The notes under the pieces: generated by a model
The model's input: the letters and a program-made list of their open reading frames with translations, nothing else
The model's database searches: none
Told to the model about the DNA's origin: nothing
Made by a program: the position numbers and the translations under genes
In this document: positions 18,760 to 28,369 of the stretch, piece by piece
Position numbering within the stretch: position 1 is the first letter of the stretch
How the letters are laid out: every line of letters begins with the position of its first letter
NCBI GenBank assembly: GCA_014695295.1
Contig: JACJNY010000025.1
Coordinates: 243,833-307,832, forward strand
From: Microcoleus sp. FACHB-61
GTDB taxonomy: Bacteria > Cyanobacteriota > Cyanobacteriia > Cyanobacteriales > Microcoleaceae
DNA length: 64,000 bases
Direction: 5' to 3'

Positions 18760-19665
18760 TTAAGGATTTCTAAGTGCCTCCTCAATCATATCTTCTGCAC
18801 CCCTATTCATTTGCTCCTCTTGTTGTCGCCTGAGAAGGCTGTAAATCCAGTTAAATATCAGCGGATTTCTGCGACGGTTATCATAAATTTCATTCTGTAC
18901 TTTATAAGATTCTTCGGTGACTTCTTGAGGAGTGAATCTTCCTCTAATAGCATGACTCCACAACCCTTCGCAACGTTCTTTAAGGCTATCTAATCTAGCA
19001 GCCGCTTCAGTATGCTCAATATACTGACGTATTCCTAAAACAACAGCCGGTATTAGCGGAGCCAGGACTACCAAAAAGAATTTTTCTAATGTAAGACCAC
19101 CAATAAGACCAACTAAAAACACAAGGACTGTCAATCCCACAATTGTAACGAGTCCCAATACAGCGTAGCGGCGGCGAAGCTGAGCATCCCACCAACAGTT
19201 AGTGCGCTGGCAAATAAGGCGTGCCAGGTGTATTTGCAACTGTCCGACCCTGACGGGATACCAATTCTGAAGTTTTGAGTAATTGGGGTCTATACGTTTA
19301 TGCCTTGAAGAAGCTTCTACAACTGTTTCTGGTTCTGGACGGTTCCCAGAGTTGAGTTTAAACCAGTCCATTTGCAGGACATCACAATCAAATAACTGTT
19401 GTATTTTTGCCGCTTTTTCTTGAAGTAACTTCTGCCGGGGAGTAAACACAACGATATCCAGAATGGTAACAATTATCCCCCAGAAGGCGACAAAAACTTG
19501 GAACCTAGGAAATACAGCGGCAACCAAGGTCAAAACAATCACAGAGGGAACGCTAAGAGTTATCAGAACGACCTGAATTATCTTAGCATCAGAATAAATT
19601 TGCCGTTGAGCAGCCAGACGTTCTATCTGTTTCGGGGTTAATTGTTCTTGAGGTATTGTGTTCAT
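18760..19665 (-). CDS. S-4TM type CBASS effector (four-helix membrane protein)
   Basis: 301 residues from the ATG at 19665, which overlaps the CD-NTase stop as ATGA; a start at 19710 is possible but less likely. Four membrane helices are visible at about 29-51, 56-74, 168-191 and 196-214. Soluble segments lie between pairs and after the last helix. Architecture and context match the SMODS-associated 4TM effector family. In CBASS, a nucleotide made by the neighbouring CD-NTase on infection is thought to trigger the effector, which breaks the membrane and kills or arrests the cell. hsdR follows after 52 bp. The family name is from recognition of layout and sequence style, not a profile search. 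Confidence 0.8.
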   Translation of the reverse strand: MNTIPQEQLTPKQIERLAAQRQIYSDAKIIQVVLITLSVPSVIVLTLVAAVFPRFQVFVAFWGIIVTILDIVVFTPRQKLLQEKAAKIQQLFDCDVLQMDWFKLNSGNRPEPETVVEASSRHKRIDPNYSKLQNWYPVRVGQLQIHLARLICQRTNCWWDAQLRRRYAVLGLVTIVGLTVLVFLVGLIGGLTLEKFFLVVLAPLIPAVVLGIRQYIEHTEAAARLDSLKERCEGLWSHAIRGRFTPQEVTEESYKVQNEIYDNRRRNPLIFNWIYSLLRRQQEEQMNRGAEDMIEEALRNP

Positions 19666-20540
19666 TTGTAGTAGCTGGGAAAGTGACCGTTGTAGATTAA
19701 ATTCCACCAATAAAATGCAGCCGATAAGTGGCCCTTATCTTTAGCAACAATTGCTTGTTCAGAACGATACAGTGCGGTAGAAAGTTTAGACCAAGCATCA
19801 TTTAACTTGGCCTCCGTTGCACAAGCATTAATATAGCCAGAAATTCCCATTGGGTCTTGCATCTGAGCCAGTTTTACATTAAATAAATACGAAAAAACTC
19901 GTGGCACATCTAGGTCGTAAATAATTATTGATTCTCCTTCTGCATATTTTGCTATGCGTAATTCTAAATAAAAAGAAGAAATAGGAACGCTTCGATAATA
20001 CTTCCAAGCTTTTATGAAGCGAATCAGCGGTTTAACTCTACCATTCAATTTTTGATCTACAACTCGAACATAAGCATTATGAGTTTCTGGGCTTGAATGC
20101 CTCCAACCACCTGAACAGTCGGGAATTTCATAGGTTATATAATTGCTCCTTCCAATTTTTCCAATATCTCTTGCTGGTACGACCTCTGTAGATTCCTTAG
20201 CATCACTACCAAAAGGACATACAACAGCAGGGCAATCTACATAGACACCTGTAGAGTAAAATCTTCTATTTAATGCTCCTCTTACTTGAGTTAGAGCATA
20301 AGAAGAATTCCAACTCAACCTACTAGAGGGAATGCTGGCAAAGTAATCCACGTCACTATATCCCGAAATGCTTGTTCCATTACCAAATGAACCAGTACGG
20401 AAGAATCGGTTTAATCCAAAATTAGCTTTAAGACAAGCTTCAATAGAAGCTCTATGGTTTTTCGCCGCTGTAGATTCATAATCTGAAGGAGTAAGCTTTG
20501 CGAGAAAATCTCTAAAGCCTTCATCAATTGTTCTCGGCAT
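19662..20540 (-). CDS. CBASS CD-NTase (SMODS-type cyclic oligonucleotide synthase)
   Basis: 292 residues. The polymerase-beta-like nucleotidyltransferase core shows GSFGNGTSISGYSDVDYF with Gly50-Ser51 and metal ligands Asp63 and Asp65. The likely third carboxylate is Glu119 in TEVVPA, where Asp is more usual. The helical C-terminal half has the family pattern VKPLIRFIKAWKYY and SFYLELRIAKYA. Such enzymes make cyclic di- or trinucleotides in response to phage. The gene overlaps the end of hsdS by 17 bp and touches the S-4TM effector by ATGA. No Cap2/Cap3, HORMA or TRIP13 gene is present, so the arrangement is the minimal (type I) CBASS. The nucleotide product cannot be predicted. Confidence 0.88.
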   Translation of the reverse strand: MPRTIDEGFRDFLAKLTPSDYESTAAKNHRASIEACLKANFGLNRFFRTGSFGNGTSISGYSDVDYFASIPSSRLSWNSSYALTQVRGALNRRFYSTGVYVDCPAVVCPFGSDAKESTEVVPARDIGKIGRSNYITYEIPDCSGGWRHSSPETHNAYVRVVDQKLNGRVKPLIRFIKAWKYYRSVPISSFYLELRIAKYAEGESIIIYDLDVPRVFSYLFNVKLAQMQDPMGISGYINACATEAKLNDAWSKLSTALYRSEQAIVAKDKGHLSAAFYWWNLIYNGHFPSYYK

Positions 20541-21855
20541 TATACACCCCTATATCTATTTCTTCTAAATTGATTTCGCCTGAGATGAGTCTGGGAAGGA
20601 GTAAGTCGCGGGTTTGGCGAAGGTTAAGGTTTTTTCGTCCTAAATTGTCGAGTAAATTATCGCTGTTAGAAATAATATCTTTAAAGTATTTCTGGATCTG
20701 AGAAGGTGGAAGTATTATTTTCATTTCTCTTAAAATCATCGTGTTAACGTTTTGAATAGCAGCCCCATACGCGGCATTGTAGAAAAATTGCTGCTGTTCT
20801 CGAAAAAGATAATAGAGATATTCTTTTTCAATACCCTTAAAATTTATTAGATAAAGCCAACCGTCATGAATGCACCCATCAACGCCTAGCAGTTGTGTGT
20901 ACCCTAAAGTGCCACTAGCAGCTATGATTAGTGAGTCTTTTGGAAGTAAACGGCTAAATGAGGCTCCATATTCATTTACTTTCTGTTTGGTTTCATACAG
21001 ATACTTGCCAGATTTTGTAGCGTCAGCAATTTTTATCCAGGGTATAGTTCCGCCTTCAAAATACTTTTGGTCTGCAATAGGACGAGGTGATGAACCTCTA
21101 CCTACTTCGGCTATATCACCAATTTTTACAACCTCCCAACCTTCAGGAATCAGCCCCAATTCTGAATCAACCATCTGTACCTGTCCGTGTCCAGGGAAGC
21201 GGAATTTGACGAACCACTCGCGGTAGATCGATCGCGCCATCTCTTCCAATATCTCAATCCGCCGCGTGTTATTCTCGATTAGGTCATCATACGCTGAAAG
21301 AATCGCAGCAATTTTGCGCTGGATGGGGAGAGGTGGTATTACTACTTGTAGTGATTTAAGAATTCCTAGATTAATTCCAGGAACAGCCGCACCTATAGCA
21401 ATACTGCGTATGTGCTGCACCATTTGCGGACTAGCAAAGTAATAGAAAAGGAACCGTGCATCGCAAATTTCAAGATTAGGTCTTAATTTTAGCTGCTTAT
21501 TAGAAATAATGTATGTAGAGTAAGGGCCTTTCTTGGGTATCAGCGCCACCTGCCCTAACGTTCCCCAGCAGGTGAAAACTAAATCACCACCTTTTACTTG
21601 TTGTGCCTTAAATGACTCAGCTTTTTCCTCTGAAACAAATACAAACCCATGTGGCACAAAAGGCTTTAGATTATCACTTAAATTATTGCCACGGATTACA
21701 GGAACACCTTCGGGGACAAAATACTTTGAGCTTATACTTGACCCAAATGGCCCTGCCACACATGAGCGAGGTTCATTAGCCTTAATCTCATCAACTGTAA
21801 GCATTTGCCAACCTTGAGGAACTGGTCGATTAAACAGCAGTTGTTTACTTGTCAT
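20524..21855 (-). CDS. hsdS: Type I restriction enzyme S (specificity) subunit
   Basis: 443 residues. Two target-recognition domains (about 15-150 and 230-370) are each followed by a helical conserved spacer: [20 protein letters not shown] with [17 protein letters not shown] after the first, and [12 protein letters not shown] after the second. HsdS chooses the bipartite DNA site for both methylation and restriction. The ATG overlaps the hsdM stop as ATGA, so translation is probably coupled. It is the second gene of the operon and overlaps the CD-NTase downstream. The site cannot be read from sequence. Confidence 0.93.
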   Translation of the reverse strand: MTSKQLLFNRPVPQGWQMLTVDEIKANEPRSCVAGPFGSSISSKYFVPEGVPVIRGNNLSDNLKPFVPHGFVFVSEEKAESFKAQQVKGGDLVFTCWGTLGQVALIPKKGPYSTYIISNKQLKLRPNLEICDARFLFYYFASPQMVQHIRSIAIGAAVPGINLGILKSLQVVIPPLPIQRKIAAILSAYDDLIENNTRRIEILEEMARSIYREWFVKFRFPGHGQVQMVDSELGLIPEGWEVVKIGDIAEVGRGSSPRPIADQKYFEGGTIPWIKIADATKSGKYLYETKQKVNEYGASFSRLLPKDSLIIAASGTLGYTQLLGVDGCIHDGWLYLINFKGIEKEYLYYLFREQQQFFYNAAYGAAIQNVNTMILREMKIILPPSQIQKYFKDIISNSDNLLDNLGRKNLNLRQTRDLLLPRLISGEINLEEIDIGVYNAENN

Positions 21856-23420
21856 ACCAATCCCTCCAACAACATCACGACATTCTCAGCAATTGTTTCC
21901 TCCAACCCCCGCGCCTCAACATTCAAAATCTCCAATTCCTCATTCAACTCTTCCAACTGTGCGGCAAAATCAAAATCCTCCGCCTCCTGACGTTGGGCCA
22001 CCCCCACATAACGCCCAGGATTGAGACTCCATCCCTGCGCCTCAATCTCATCCAATGTTGCTATTTTACACAACCCCGCCACATCCTGATAAACCTTGTC
22101 TGGGAAAGTCTCAGTCAGCATTTCGGAACCACCAACCGTCAACTCTGCCTTTTCCCCTCGGTACAGCCGCACAATATTTGAGATAAACTCAATCTGTGCT
22201 TCGCTAAACTCGCGATGGGCCCGATCGACCTGACGGTAAATATGCCGCGCATCAATAAACAATACTTTATCCTGGCGAGGTGTTTTCAGCTTCCGCCTGT
22301 CGAAAAACCACAGCGTACAGGGTAGCGTCACCGTATAAAAGAAATTAGAACCGATCGCAATCATCACATCCACCGCCCTTTTTTCAATCAACTGGCGGCG
22401 AATTTCCAACTCCGAGCCCCGCGCATCCGACGCGGAGTTTGCCATCACAAACCCCGCCCGTCCCTTCGGATTCAAAGCCGTATAAAATAGCTGAATCCAG
22501 AGATAATTCGCATTGTCAGTAGTCGGCGCACCAAAGGGATAATGAGGGTTGTCCTTAATCTTTTCTCTATCCACCCCATTAACATTAAACGGCGGATTCG
22601 CCATCACAAAATCAAATTCACCGAGGCTGTTGTGAATATCTTGATAATAAGTGTTACCTTCCCGGATATTCCGTAAACCTGAAACGCCGTGAACTGCCAA
22701 GTTCATCTGACAGAGTTTCACAGTTCCGTCTACCTTTTCCTGACCGTAAACACTAATTACTTGATTGGGGTCAAATCCTAACTTATTCCGAACCCGAATC
22801 GCACTCTGCACCAGCATTCCGCCAGCACCACAAGCCGGGTCTAAAATTCGCCCGTAATTCGGCTCAATTACATCGACAATCAGCTTTACCAGTGAAATTG
22901 GAGTAAAAAACTCTCCGCCTTTCTGCCCTTCTTTCTGAGCAAAATTCCCCAGGAAATACTGATAAATTTCCCCAAACGCATCCTCATTAATATCCTTTCG
23001 GGGAATCCGATTTAAGATTTTCAACAACTCCCGCAAAATCGGTTTTTCCAAGCTGTTATAATTTCTAGGCAAAGCGCCGCCGAGTTCCTCATTCTCATCT
23101 GCGATCGCCTTCATGGCCGCATTAATCGCCCCGCCAATATCCTCTGCTTCCGGGCGATCGATCAAATAATCAAAACGGGCCGTTTCCGGCAAATAAAGCG
23201 CCCCTTTTGCCTGGTAATCCGTCTTCCCTACCGTGCGCCGCCTGCTGCTTCCCGCTGCAATTTCCTGTGAAACCAAGCCAAACTTATAGTCAGCGTACAG
23301 CAGAAAAACCAACCCCAAAACCGGGACGGAATATTCTGAAGGCTTGAGTTTAGAATTAGCCCTGAGTTCATCGGCTGCTTCCCAAAGGCGTTTTTCGAGT
23401 TGGGTGTAGTTTGCTGGCAT
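21852..23420 (-). CDS. hsdM: Type I restriction enzyme M (N6-adenine methyltransferase) subunit
   Basis: 522 residues. HsdM methylates adenine in the site chosen by HsdS and is needed in the restriction complex. A helical N-terminal domain (about 1-150) precedes the catalytic domain with GGEFFTP, SAM motif [12 protein letters not shown] (about 192-202) and catalytic NPPFNV (about 275). C-terminal residues 480-520 form a coiled coil that usually contacts HsdS. It is the first gene of the operon. The spacer upstream (23421-24150) must hold the promoter and contains the palindromic array. Confidence 0.95.
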   Translation of the reverse strand: MPANYTQLEKRLWEAADELRANSKLKPSEYSVPVLGLVFLLYADYKFGLVSQEIAAGSSRRRTVGKTDYQAKGALYLPETARFDYLIDRPEAEDIGGAINAAMKAIADENEELGGALPRNYNSLEKPILRELLKILNRIPRKDINEDAFGEIYQYFLGNFAQKEGQKGGEFFTPISLVKLIVDVIEPNYGRILDPACGAGGMLVQSAIRVRNKLGFDPNQVISVYGQEKVDGTVKLCQMNLAVHGVSGLRNIREGNTYYQDIHNSLGEFDFVMANPPFNVNGVDREKIKDNPHYPFGAPTTDNANYLWIQLFYTALNPKGRAGFVMANSASDARGSELEIRRQLIEKRAVDVMIAIGSNFFYTVTLPCTLWFFDRRKLKTPRQDKVLFIDARHIYRQVDRAHREFSEAQIEFISNIVRLYRGEKAELTVGGSEMLTETFPDKVYQDVAGLCKIATLDEIEAQGWSLNPGRYVGVAQRQEAEDFDFAAQLEELNEELEILNVEARGLEETIAENVVMLLEGLV

Positions 23421-23593
23421 CTTCGCGTTAAATTCCCACGTCCTTGATTGATTCTCTCGTCTTCGGCAACAAACAGCACCGCCTCGTACAAGCTCTTATT
23501 TTAGTTTAGAGACGGGGCGATCGTATCAAAACCAAAGAAACCGGGTTTTTGGCCGTGGCGATCGGTGGTAACTCACATCCTGCACCACTTCCA

Positions 23594-23990
23594 ATAACCG
23601 CCAGGGGTTGAAACCCCTTTCGAGAGAGCGAAAGTCCTCGCTTAGAGGACTAAAAGCCTTTTCCTATCAGCTTTTCAGTCGGTTTTAACTCACATCTTGC
23701 ACCATTCTCAGGAACAGGCATCTTGCCTATTCGACAAAGAGTGAATTTTCTTGTGGAACAGGCATCTTGCCTGTTGATACAAAGCTTATTGAGAATGGTG
23801 CAACATCTCAGTTTTAACTCACATCTTGCACCATTCTCAGGAACAGGCAAGATGCCTGTTCCACAAAGAGTGAATTTTCTTGTGGAACAGGCATCTTGCC
23901 TGTTGATACAAAGCTTATTGAGGATGGTGCAACATCTGAGTTTTAACCGACTTTCGCTGTCAGACGGGGGTTTCAACCCCCGGCGGGTTA
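23594..23990. repeat. Nested palindromic array: two tandem 129-bp units between inverted hairpins
   Basis: Two direct copies (23682-23810 and 23811-23939) have a period of exactly 129 bp. Each has 14-bp ends in inversion (TTGCACCATTCTCA and TGAGAATGGTGCAA; one change in copy 2) and an inner palindrome built on AACAGGCAAGATGCCTGTT. In copy 2 the inner arms match perfectly over 25 bp. The pair is flanked by inverted copies of the CCAGGGGTTGAAACCCC plus GCGAAAGTC hairpin (about 23597-23640 and 23948-23988). ORFs on both strands (23650-23976, 23723-24019) are artefacts. Confidence 0.9.
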
Positions 23991-24150
23991 AAGAGAATGG
24001 GGCAAGATGTCAGTTGTAACGCTGTATTCTCGTCCAAAACCCGGTTTCTGACTGCCCGCGCATCGATTTTCAGCTTTTAGAGAGAGGTAAAAACTCGCCC
24101 GATCGCTACACTATTAACTAGGAACTCAGCAATTTTGGAGAAGAGGTGAA

Positions 24151-25755
24151 TTGAAATTCGTTTCCGACCCGCAAATAAAAGTCAAAATCCGCAAAATGAA
24201 AGAGCGGGTGCGGTGGCAAGAACAGTCGATCGTCCATCGGGGAATCGACCAAACTCGGATGGTTTTAGAATCTCAAACCACCGACTCTCCAGAGTTTTCG
24301 TTTTTAGTCGTAGGCGACAGCGGCACGGGCAATCACCGCGGCTACAATCCCCAGCGGCAGATTGCCCAAAAGATGCTATCGGAGCGCGAAACTTGCCGTT
24401 TCGTCCTCCACACGGGCGATGTAGTTTATCTCGTCGGTTCCAGCGAATATTACTTGCAAAACTTTATTCGCCCCTACCGAGAATTTATAGTCGGCGGCGA
24501 GCATCCGTCTCGGATTGCTTACGATCGCATGGTGTTTAACTTTCCGTTTTTGCCCGTACCGGGAAACCACGACTATTACGACTTGCCGATAGTCTACGGC
24601 ATTCTGTCGGCGACAGCTTTGCCGCTGCGGCGGCTGTTGGGTTCCAAGTTGGATCTCGATGTCGGCTGGCACGGTTCCGATCGCGGAAATGCCTACGCCA
24701 AAGCGTTTCTCGACTACCTGCAATCTCACAAAATGCCGGGAGAACTCGATCGCCACCTAGACGCCCACTACACCGCCAGCACCAGCACAGGCCGCTGCAT
24801 CCGCTACCAACCCGGACGCTTTACCCGCTTACCCAACCGCTACTACACCTTCCGCAGCGGCGGCATCGACTTCTTCGCCCTCGACTCCAACACCTTCAAC
24901 GAGCCCTTACCGATCCCGAAAACCAAACAGGGCGACATTCGCCGCCAGAATTTGGAACTCGATCGCCAGAAGTTGGAACAAGAAAAATTGGCAATGCTCG
25001 AAATGTGCGATCGGCTCAACCCCCAAATTCCCGAGGAAGCCGAACAGCTAGACGACTTGGCCGCCAAATTAGAGCAAGTTGACGAAATGCTCATGGATAT
25101 TGACAAACAACTGTCGCCCGACAACACAGCCGCCACCGACTTTGAACAGCTCGAATGGCTCAAAAAAAGGCTGATTAACTCTTGGCGCGATTCCGAGGTG
25201 CGGGGGCGGGTAATTTACCTGCACCATCCCCCCTACGTGACCGAGGCGACAAAGTGGAATCAAGCTCAAACTTTGGCGGTTCGGTTGCGGTTGCGCGAGG
25301 TGCTCGACGGGGTGGCCGATGCAGTTGGGGATGTGGCGCAAGGTCGTCCGCTAGTAGATTTGGTGCTGACTGGTCACGCTCACTGTTTGGAATACCTGCG
25401 GACTGGGAATACCGGACACGGCGACTCTGGGATTAATTGGATTGTCTGCGGGGGAAGCGGCCACAGTCTCCGCCGCCAGCGCCCGGAAGGGCCGGTGTTG
25501 GAGGAACCGTCGAGTCCAGAAGCTTATCGCTTGGCGCGTGAGGGCGGGCGATCGCAAAAAGGCGATCGGCGGATAGCGGAATCTTTGCTATTTGTCGGCC
25601 GCAGCGGCCAAGGTTCCTACAAACGCCGTCCTTACTCGTGTTTGCGGATTGATGTTCTCGACGGATGCCCCCCCAAGTTCCGCATCCGACCTTTGGTTGT
25701 CGAACGATTTGAGGGGGAATGGCAGGAGATATCGGTCAAACCTTTTGTGATTTAA
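24151..25755 (+). CDS. Calcineurin-type metallophosphoesterase
   Basis: 534 residues. The two-metal phosphoesterase motifs are all present: VVGDSGTG (Asp56), LHTGDVVYL (Asp90), VPGNHDYYD (Asn139-His140), VIYLHHPPY with the active-site His, and LTGHAHCLEY. A long charged coiled-coil insert (about 275-340) lies between motifs, unlike the simplest family members. No signal peptide is seen. The first codon taken is TTG, about 10 nt after GGAG; the alternative is ATG at 24196 (MKERVRW). The substrate is unknown. It stands downstream of the palindromic array, divergent from the hsd/CBASS operon. Confidence 0.9.
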   Translation: MKFVSDPQIKVKIRKMKERVRWQEQSIVHRGIDQTRMVLESQTTDSPEFSFLVVGDSGTGNHRGYNPQRQIAQKMLSERETCRFVLHTGDVVYLVGSSEYYLQNFIRPYREFIVGGEHPSRIAYDRMVFNFPFLPVPGNHDYYDLPIVYGILSATALPLRRLLGSKLDLDVGWHGSDRGNAYAKAFLDYLQSHKMPGELDRHLDAHYTASTSTGRCIRYQPGRFTRLPNRYYTFRSGGIDFFALDSNTFNEPLPIPKTKQGDIRRQNLELDRQKLEQEKLAMLEMCDRLNPQIPEEAEQLDDLAAKLEQVDEMLMDIDKQLSPDNTAATDFEQLEWLKKRLINSWRDSEVRGRVIYLHHPPYVTEATKWNQAQTLAVRLRLREVLDGVADAVGDVAQGRPLVDLVLTGHAHCLEYLRTGNTGHGDSGINWIVCGGSGHSLRRQRPEGPVLEEPSSPEAYRLAREGGRSQKGDRRIAESLLFVGRSGQGSYKRRPYSCLRIDVLDGCPPKFRIRPLVVERFEGEWQEISVKPFVI

Positions 25756-25807
25756 CTTTCGTTTTTGTGCAACTCTCGATCGCCCTTAAAAAGCTTGACT
25801 TTGACCG

Positions 25808-25850
25808 ATGCGGGGTCCCCCCTTTTTAAGAGGGGTTAGGGGCGATCGAG
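25808..25850. repeat. Fragment of the GGATC-CCCCCTT dispersed palindrome family
   Basis: GGGGTCCCCCCTTTTTAAGA followed by GGGGTTAGGGG is related to the ends of the elements at 16849-16964 and 34976-35057. It lies in the 149-bp spacer before the DUF3891 gene. Confidence 0.6.
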
Positions 25851-25904
25851 AGCCGAACGATCGCACACAATACTCGTATTAACTTAATTCAGGAGAAAAA
25901 TTCA

Positions 25905-26633
25905 ATGATTGCTAACTTAACCGCCACCGGCTGGGAAATTATTTACCACCGCGCCCACGCTTTACTCGCGGCCCAACTTGGCGGACAGTGGAAGCGCTCG
26001 AAATCTCCGCTTCGCCTCTACGAAACCCTAGCGGCGATTTCTCATCACGACGATTTAGAGAAAGAGTGGGAAGAAAATATTTTGACTGAAGCGGGCGCGC
26101 CCTTTGATTTTACGTTGCAGACGGAAACTTCTCTGCCGAAAATTCAAGCCATGACGCACAATGCCCTATATCGCGGTAGGTGGGTAGCAATGCTAATTTC
26201 TATGCACATGAGCTATCTCAATGAAGGAAAGCGGGGAGAGTCGAAGGAACTCGACGAATTTTTGGACGAACAACTGGAAAATCAAAAAAAATGGCAAAAA
26301 GAGTTGCAAATTTCCGAGGAAGATGCTAAGACAGCTTATGCTTTTTTCCAGTGGTGCGATCGGCTATCATTAATTCTTTGCTGCAAGGAGTTACCCGCCG
26401 GAGAACGAGCTTTAGAAATTAGTGTCGGCCCGGACGGCAAGCGCTACGATATTTTACAGCACAGCAACGAACTCGTGACTGTAACTCCTTGGCCTTTTGA
26501 AGACGATAAGTTTACTGTTAACGTCGAAGCGTGCCTTTTGGATAAAGTCAAGTTCGACAGCAACGAGGAAATTAAGGAAGCGCTGCAGAAAGCTCCCCGC
26601 GAAGTCTTAGAGTGGACTTTTGTGAAGTCTTAA
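25905..26633 (+). CDS. DUF3891 family protein
   Basis: 242 residues. Start ATG is preceded by CAGGAGAA at a good distance. The pattern is that of the DUF3891 family: HRAHALLAAQLGGQW near residue 15, AISHHDD near 45, and FFQWCDRLSLILC near 145. The conserved His/Asp pairs suggest a metal-binding helical fold resembling HD proteins, but no activity is established. It is soluble, stands alone, and is followed by the YegS-like lipid kinase on the same strand. Confidence 0.85.
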   Translation: MIANLTATGWEIIYHRAHALLAAQLGGQWKRSKSPLRLYETLAAISHHDDLEKEWEENILTEAGAPFDFTLQTETSLPKIQAMTHNALYRGRWVAMLISMHMSYLNEGKRGESKELDEFLDEQLENQKKWQKELQISEEDAKTAYAFFQWCDRLSLILCCKELPAGERALEISVGPDGKRYDILQHSNELVTVTPWPFEDDKFTVNVEACLLDKVKFDSNEEIKEALQKAPREVLEWTFVKS

Positions 26634-26778
26634 TTAAACCTCTACCACAAATACTGCACCGTTCTAGGTTTGTAGCGAAAACTTCAGTTTGATCGAGTTT
26701 GATGAGGACTGAAGTTCTCGCTACAAACCAATTTGATTGTTGGCGATTTACCGGACATAATATTATCAATGAGTCCTT

Positions 26779-26811
26779 GCCAATTACCCATTACCAATTA
26801 CCAATTACCAA
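26779..26811 (+). repeat. Heptamer repeat CAATTAC abutting a start codon
   Basis: CAATTAC, CCATTAC, CAATTAC, CAATTAC and CAAAT run to 3 bp before the ATG of the lipid kinase gene. Similar TTACCAA units are at 38759-38795 and 42232-42297. Confidence 0.8.
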
Positions 26812-26813
26812 AT

Positions 26814-27782
26814 ATGAAACGTTCAGCTTGCCTAATTTTCAATCCCGTCGCCGGCCACAGCGACCCCGACCAAGACTTAGCTATAATTCAGCAACTTTTA
26901 GAGCCTTCTATTGACTTAGACATTCGGCTGACAACCCCAGAATTAGACGGAGATCAAATCGCCCGCGAAGCAGTTGCTAGGGGAGTTGAGGCAATTATTG
27001 CTTGCGGGGGCGACGGCACATTATCCGCAGTTGCTGGGGCGATTGTCAGCACAAATATTCCTTTAGGAATTATTTCGCGGGGAACTGCTAATGCTTTTGC
27101 TAATGCTTTAGACATTCCGAATACAATTGAAGCCGCCTGCGAAAATATTTTGGGAGGGTTGACGCGGGTGGTGGATGCGGCGATTTGCAACGGTGAAAGG
27201 CCGATGGTTTTGTTAGCTGGAGTGGGTTTTGAGGCGGAAACCGTCGAACTAGCCGATCGCGAAATGAAGAATCGCTGGGGAATGCTGGCTTACATTTTGT
27301 CGGGAATTAAACAGTTAAACAATTTAGAAAGATTTGAAGCGGAAATCGAAACCGAAGATAGAATTATCAGCCTTACTGCTGTGGCGGTGACAGTGGCGAA
27401 TGCAGCGCCACCTACTTCCATTTTAGCTCAAGGCCCGGCAGGGATTATTTTTGATGACGGTTTGCTGGACATAACGCTGGTGGCGCCTCAGAATAAAGCT
27501 GGGGCGATCGCAGCTTCTTATCACCTATTGCAAACAGCTTTGAGCGGCAATCCTACCGATCGCGACGACATCGGTTATTTGCGGGCAAAAAAAGTAACAA
27601 TTAGTGCCGATCCGCCTCAAAAAGTGGTTGTAGACGGCGAAATCACCGGCATGACTCCGGTTTCTATTGAGTGTGTTCCGGGAGGTTTAACTATTTTTGT
27701 ACCGCGAGTTGAAGAAGAGCAAGCGGTGGAAAAACTCACCGGTTTAGCGGACATCGAAATTACATTGAAACCCGTAACTTAA
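26814..27782 (+). CDS. YegS/diacylglycerol kinase-like lipid kinase
   Basis: 322 residues from MKRSACLIFNP; the in-frame upstream extension to 26733 is translated repeat DNA. The DAGK catalytic domain shows NPVAGHSDPDQD near residue 10, ACGGDGTLSAVAG at about 64-76 and LGIISRGTANAFA near 88. The C-terminal beta domain (about 150-320) includes DDGLLDITLV and VVDGEITG. These enzymes phosphorylate lipids with ATP and usually depend on metal; YegS-type members act on phosphatidylglycerol or diacylglycerol. The substrate here is not determined. A bidirectional terminator follows at 27808. Confidence 0.9.
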   Translation: MKRSACLIFNPVAGHSDPDQDLAIIQQLLEPSIDLDIRLTTPELDGDQIAREAVARGVEAIIACGGDGTLSAVAGAIVSTNIPLGIISRGTANAFANALDIPNTIEAACENILGGLTRVVDAAICNGERPMVLLAGVGFEAETVELADREMKNRWGMLAYILSGIKQLNNLERFEAEIETEDRIISLTAVAVTVANAAPPTSILAQGPAGIIFDDGLLDITLVAPQNKAGAIAASYHLLQTALSGNPTDRDDIGYLRAKKVTISADPPQKVVVDGEITGMTPVSIECVPGGLTIFVPRVEEEQAVEKLTGLADIEITLKPVT

Positions 27783-27807
27783 ACTTTTTAGCGACACAAA
27801 CAATAAG

Positions 27808-27836
27808 AAAGACCGCCCGAGCGGTCTTTAATTTTT
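27808..27836. terminator. Bidirectional rho-independent terminator
   Basis: AAAGACCGC (27808-27816) pairs with GCGGTCTTT (27821-27829) around a 4-nt loop. T-rich sequence follows on the plus strand, and the A-run on the other side serves the minus strand. It ends both the lipid kinase gene and the convergent RemA-like gene. Confidence 0.9.
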
Positions 27837-28191
27837 ATGCCTCTAAAATTTGGCGAATGCGGCGCTCCAAACGTTCGAGGTCGAGTCCGCCTTCATCGCG
27901 GCTGATGCGGCGCACGGTGACGTTAACATTGCTCAAATCTGCCAGCAAATCTTGCAGGATTTCTTGTTGCTGCCGAGCTTGAGTTATTTCGCGCGGTTCC
28001 TGCACCAAATCGCGAACAATTGTATCTTCTGCGCGCGAAGCAACGATCGGGTCTGCTTCGCCGTCTACGTGCACGAAAGTGCGCCGACCGGGCCCCCGTT
28101 CTTCTTCAATTGGTATTACTGCTGTTACTCGATCGGAGCGTACATATTTGCCAAATCCCAGGTGGACTAAGACAGAAGATTGTATTTTCAT
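27835..28191 (-). CDS. RemA-like (DUF370-type) small protein, putative
   Basis: 118 residues from the ATG at 28191; a start three codons earlier (28200) is equally readable. The N-terminal part, VLVHLGFGKYVRSDRVTAVI, has the G-F-G...DR-AI pattern seen in RemA/DUF370 regulators, which bind DNA and control matrix genes in Bacillus. It differs from the usual cyanobacterial copy in the central part (GPGRRTFVHVDGEAD) and has a longer charged C-terminus (about 70-118). Function in cyanobacteria is not settled. The assignment is by pattern only. Confidence 0.6.
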   Translation of the reverse strand: MKIQSSVLVHLGFGKYVRSDRVTAVIPIEEERGPGRRTFVHVDGEADPIVASRAEDTIVRDLVQEPREITQARQQQEILQDLLADLSNVNVTVRRISRDEGGLDLERLERRIRQILEA

Positions 28192-28369
28192 AGATAGCAA
28201 GTTTTATTTGTTAGTTATCTATATTTTAACTTTTGCACTACGATATAACAACTAATATCAGAGCTAATTGTACTACAGGATGTGTCGGTTTTTTCTGTGT
28301 TTTATAGTTGTCAAAATTTTTCAAAAATGCTAAGTTAATTAACTGGATATAACTTACCCACGGTTGGTC

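Noticed and set aside
19666..19710. Upstream start for the S-4TM gene
   Set aside because: It would overlap the CD-NTase by 49 bp; the ATGA overlap start at 19665 is the usual arrangement.
23682..23939. Possible CRISPR array
   Set aside because: Only two units of 129 bp, palindromic throughout, with no unique spacers and no cas genes.
23650..24019. Two overlapping ORFs with internal repeats
   Set aside because: Both are readings of the palindromic array on opposite strands.
26733..26813. N-terminal extension of the lipid kinase
   Set aside because: Encoded by heptamer repeats; the family N-terminus starts at MKRSACLIFNP.
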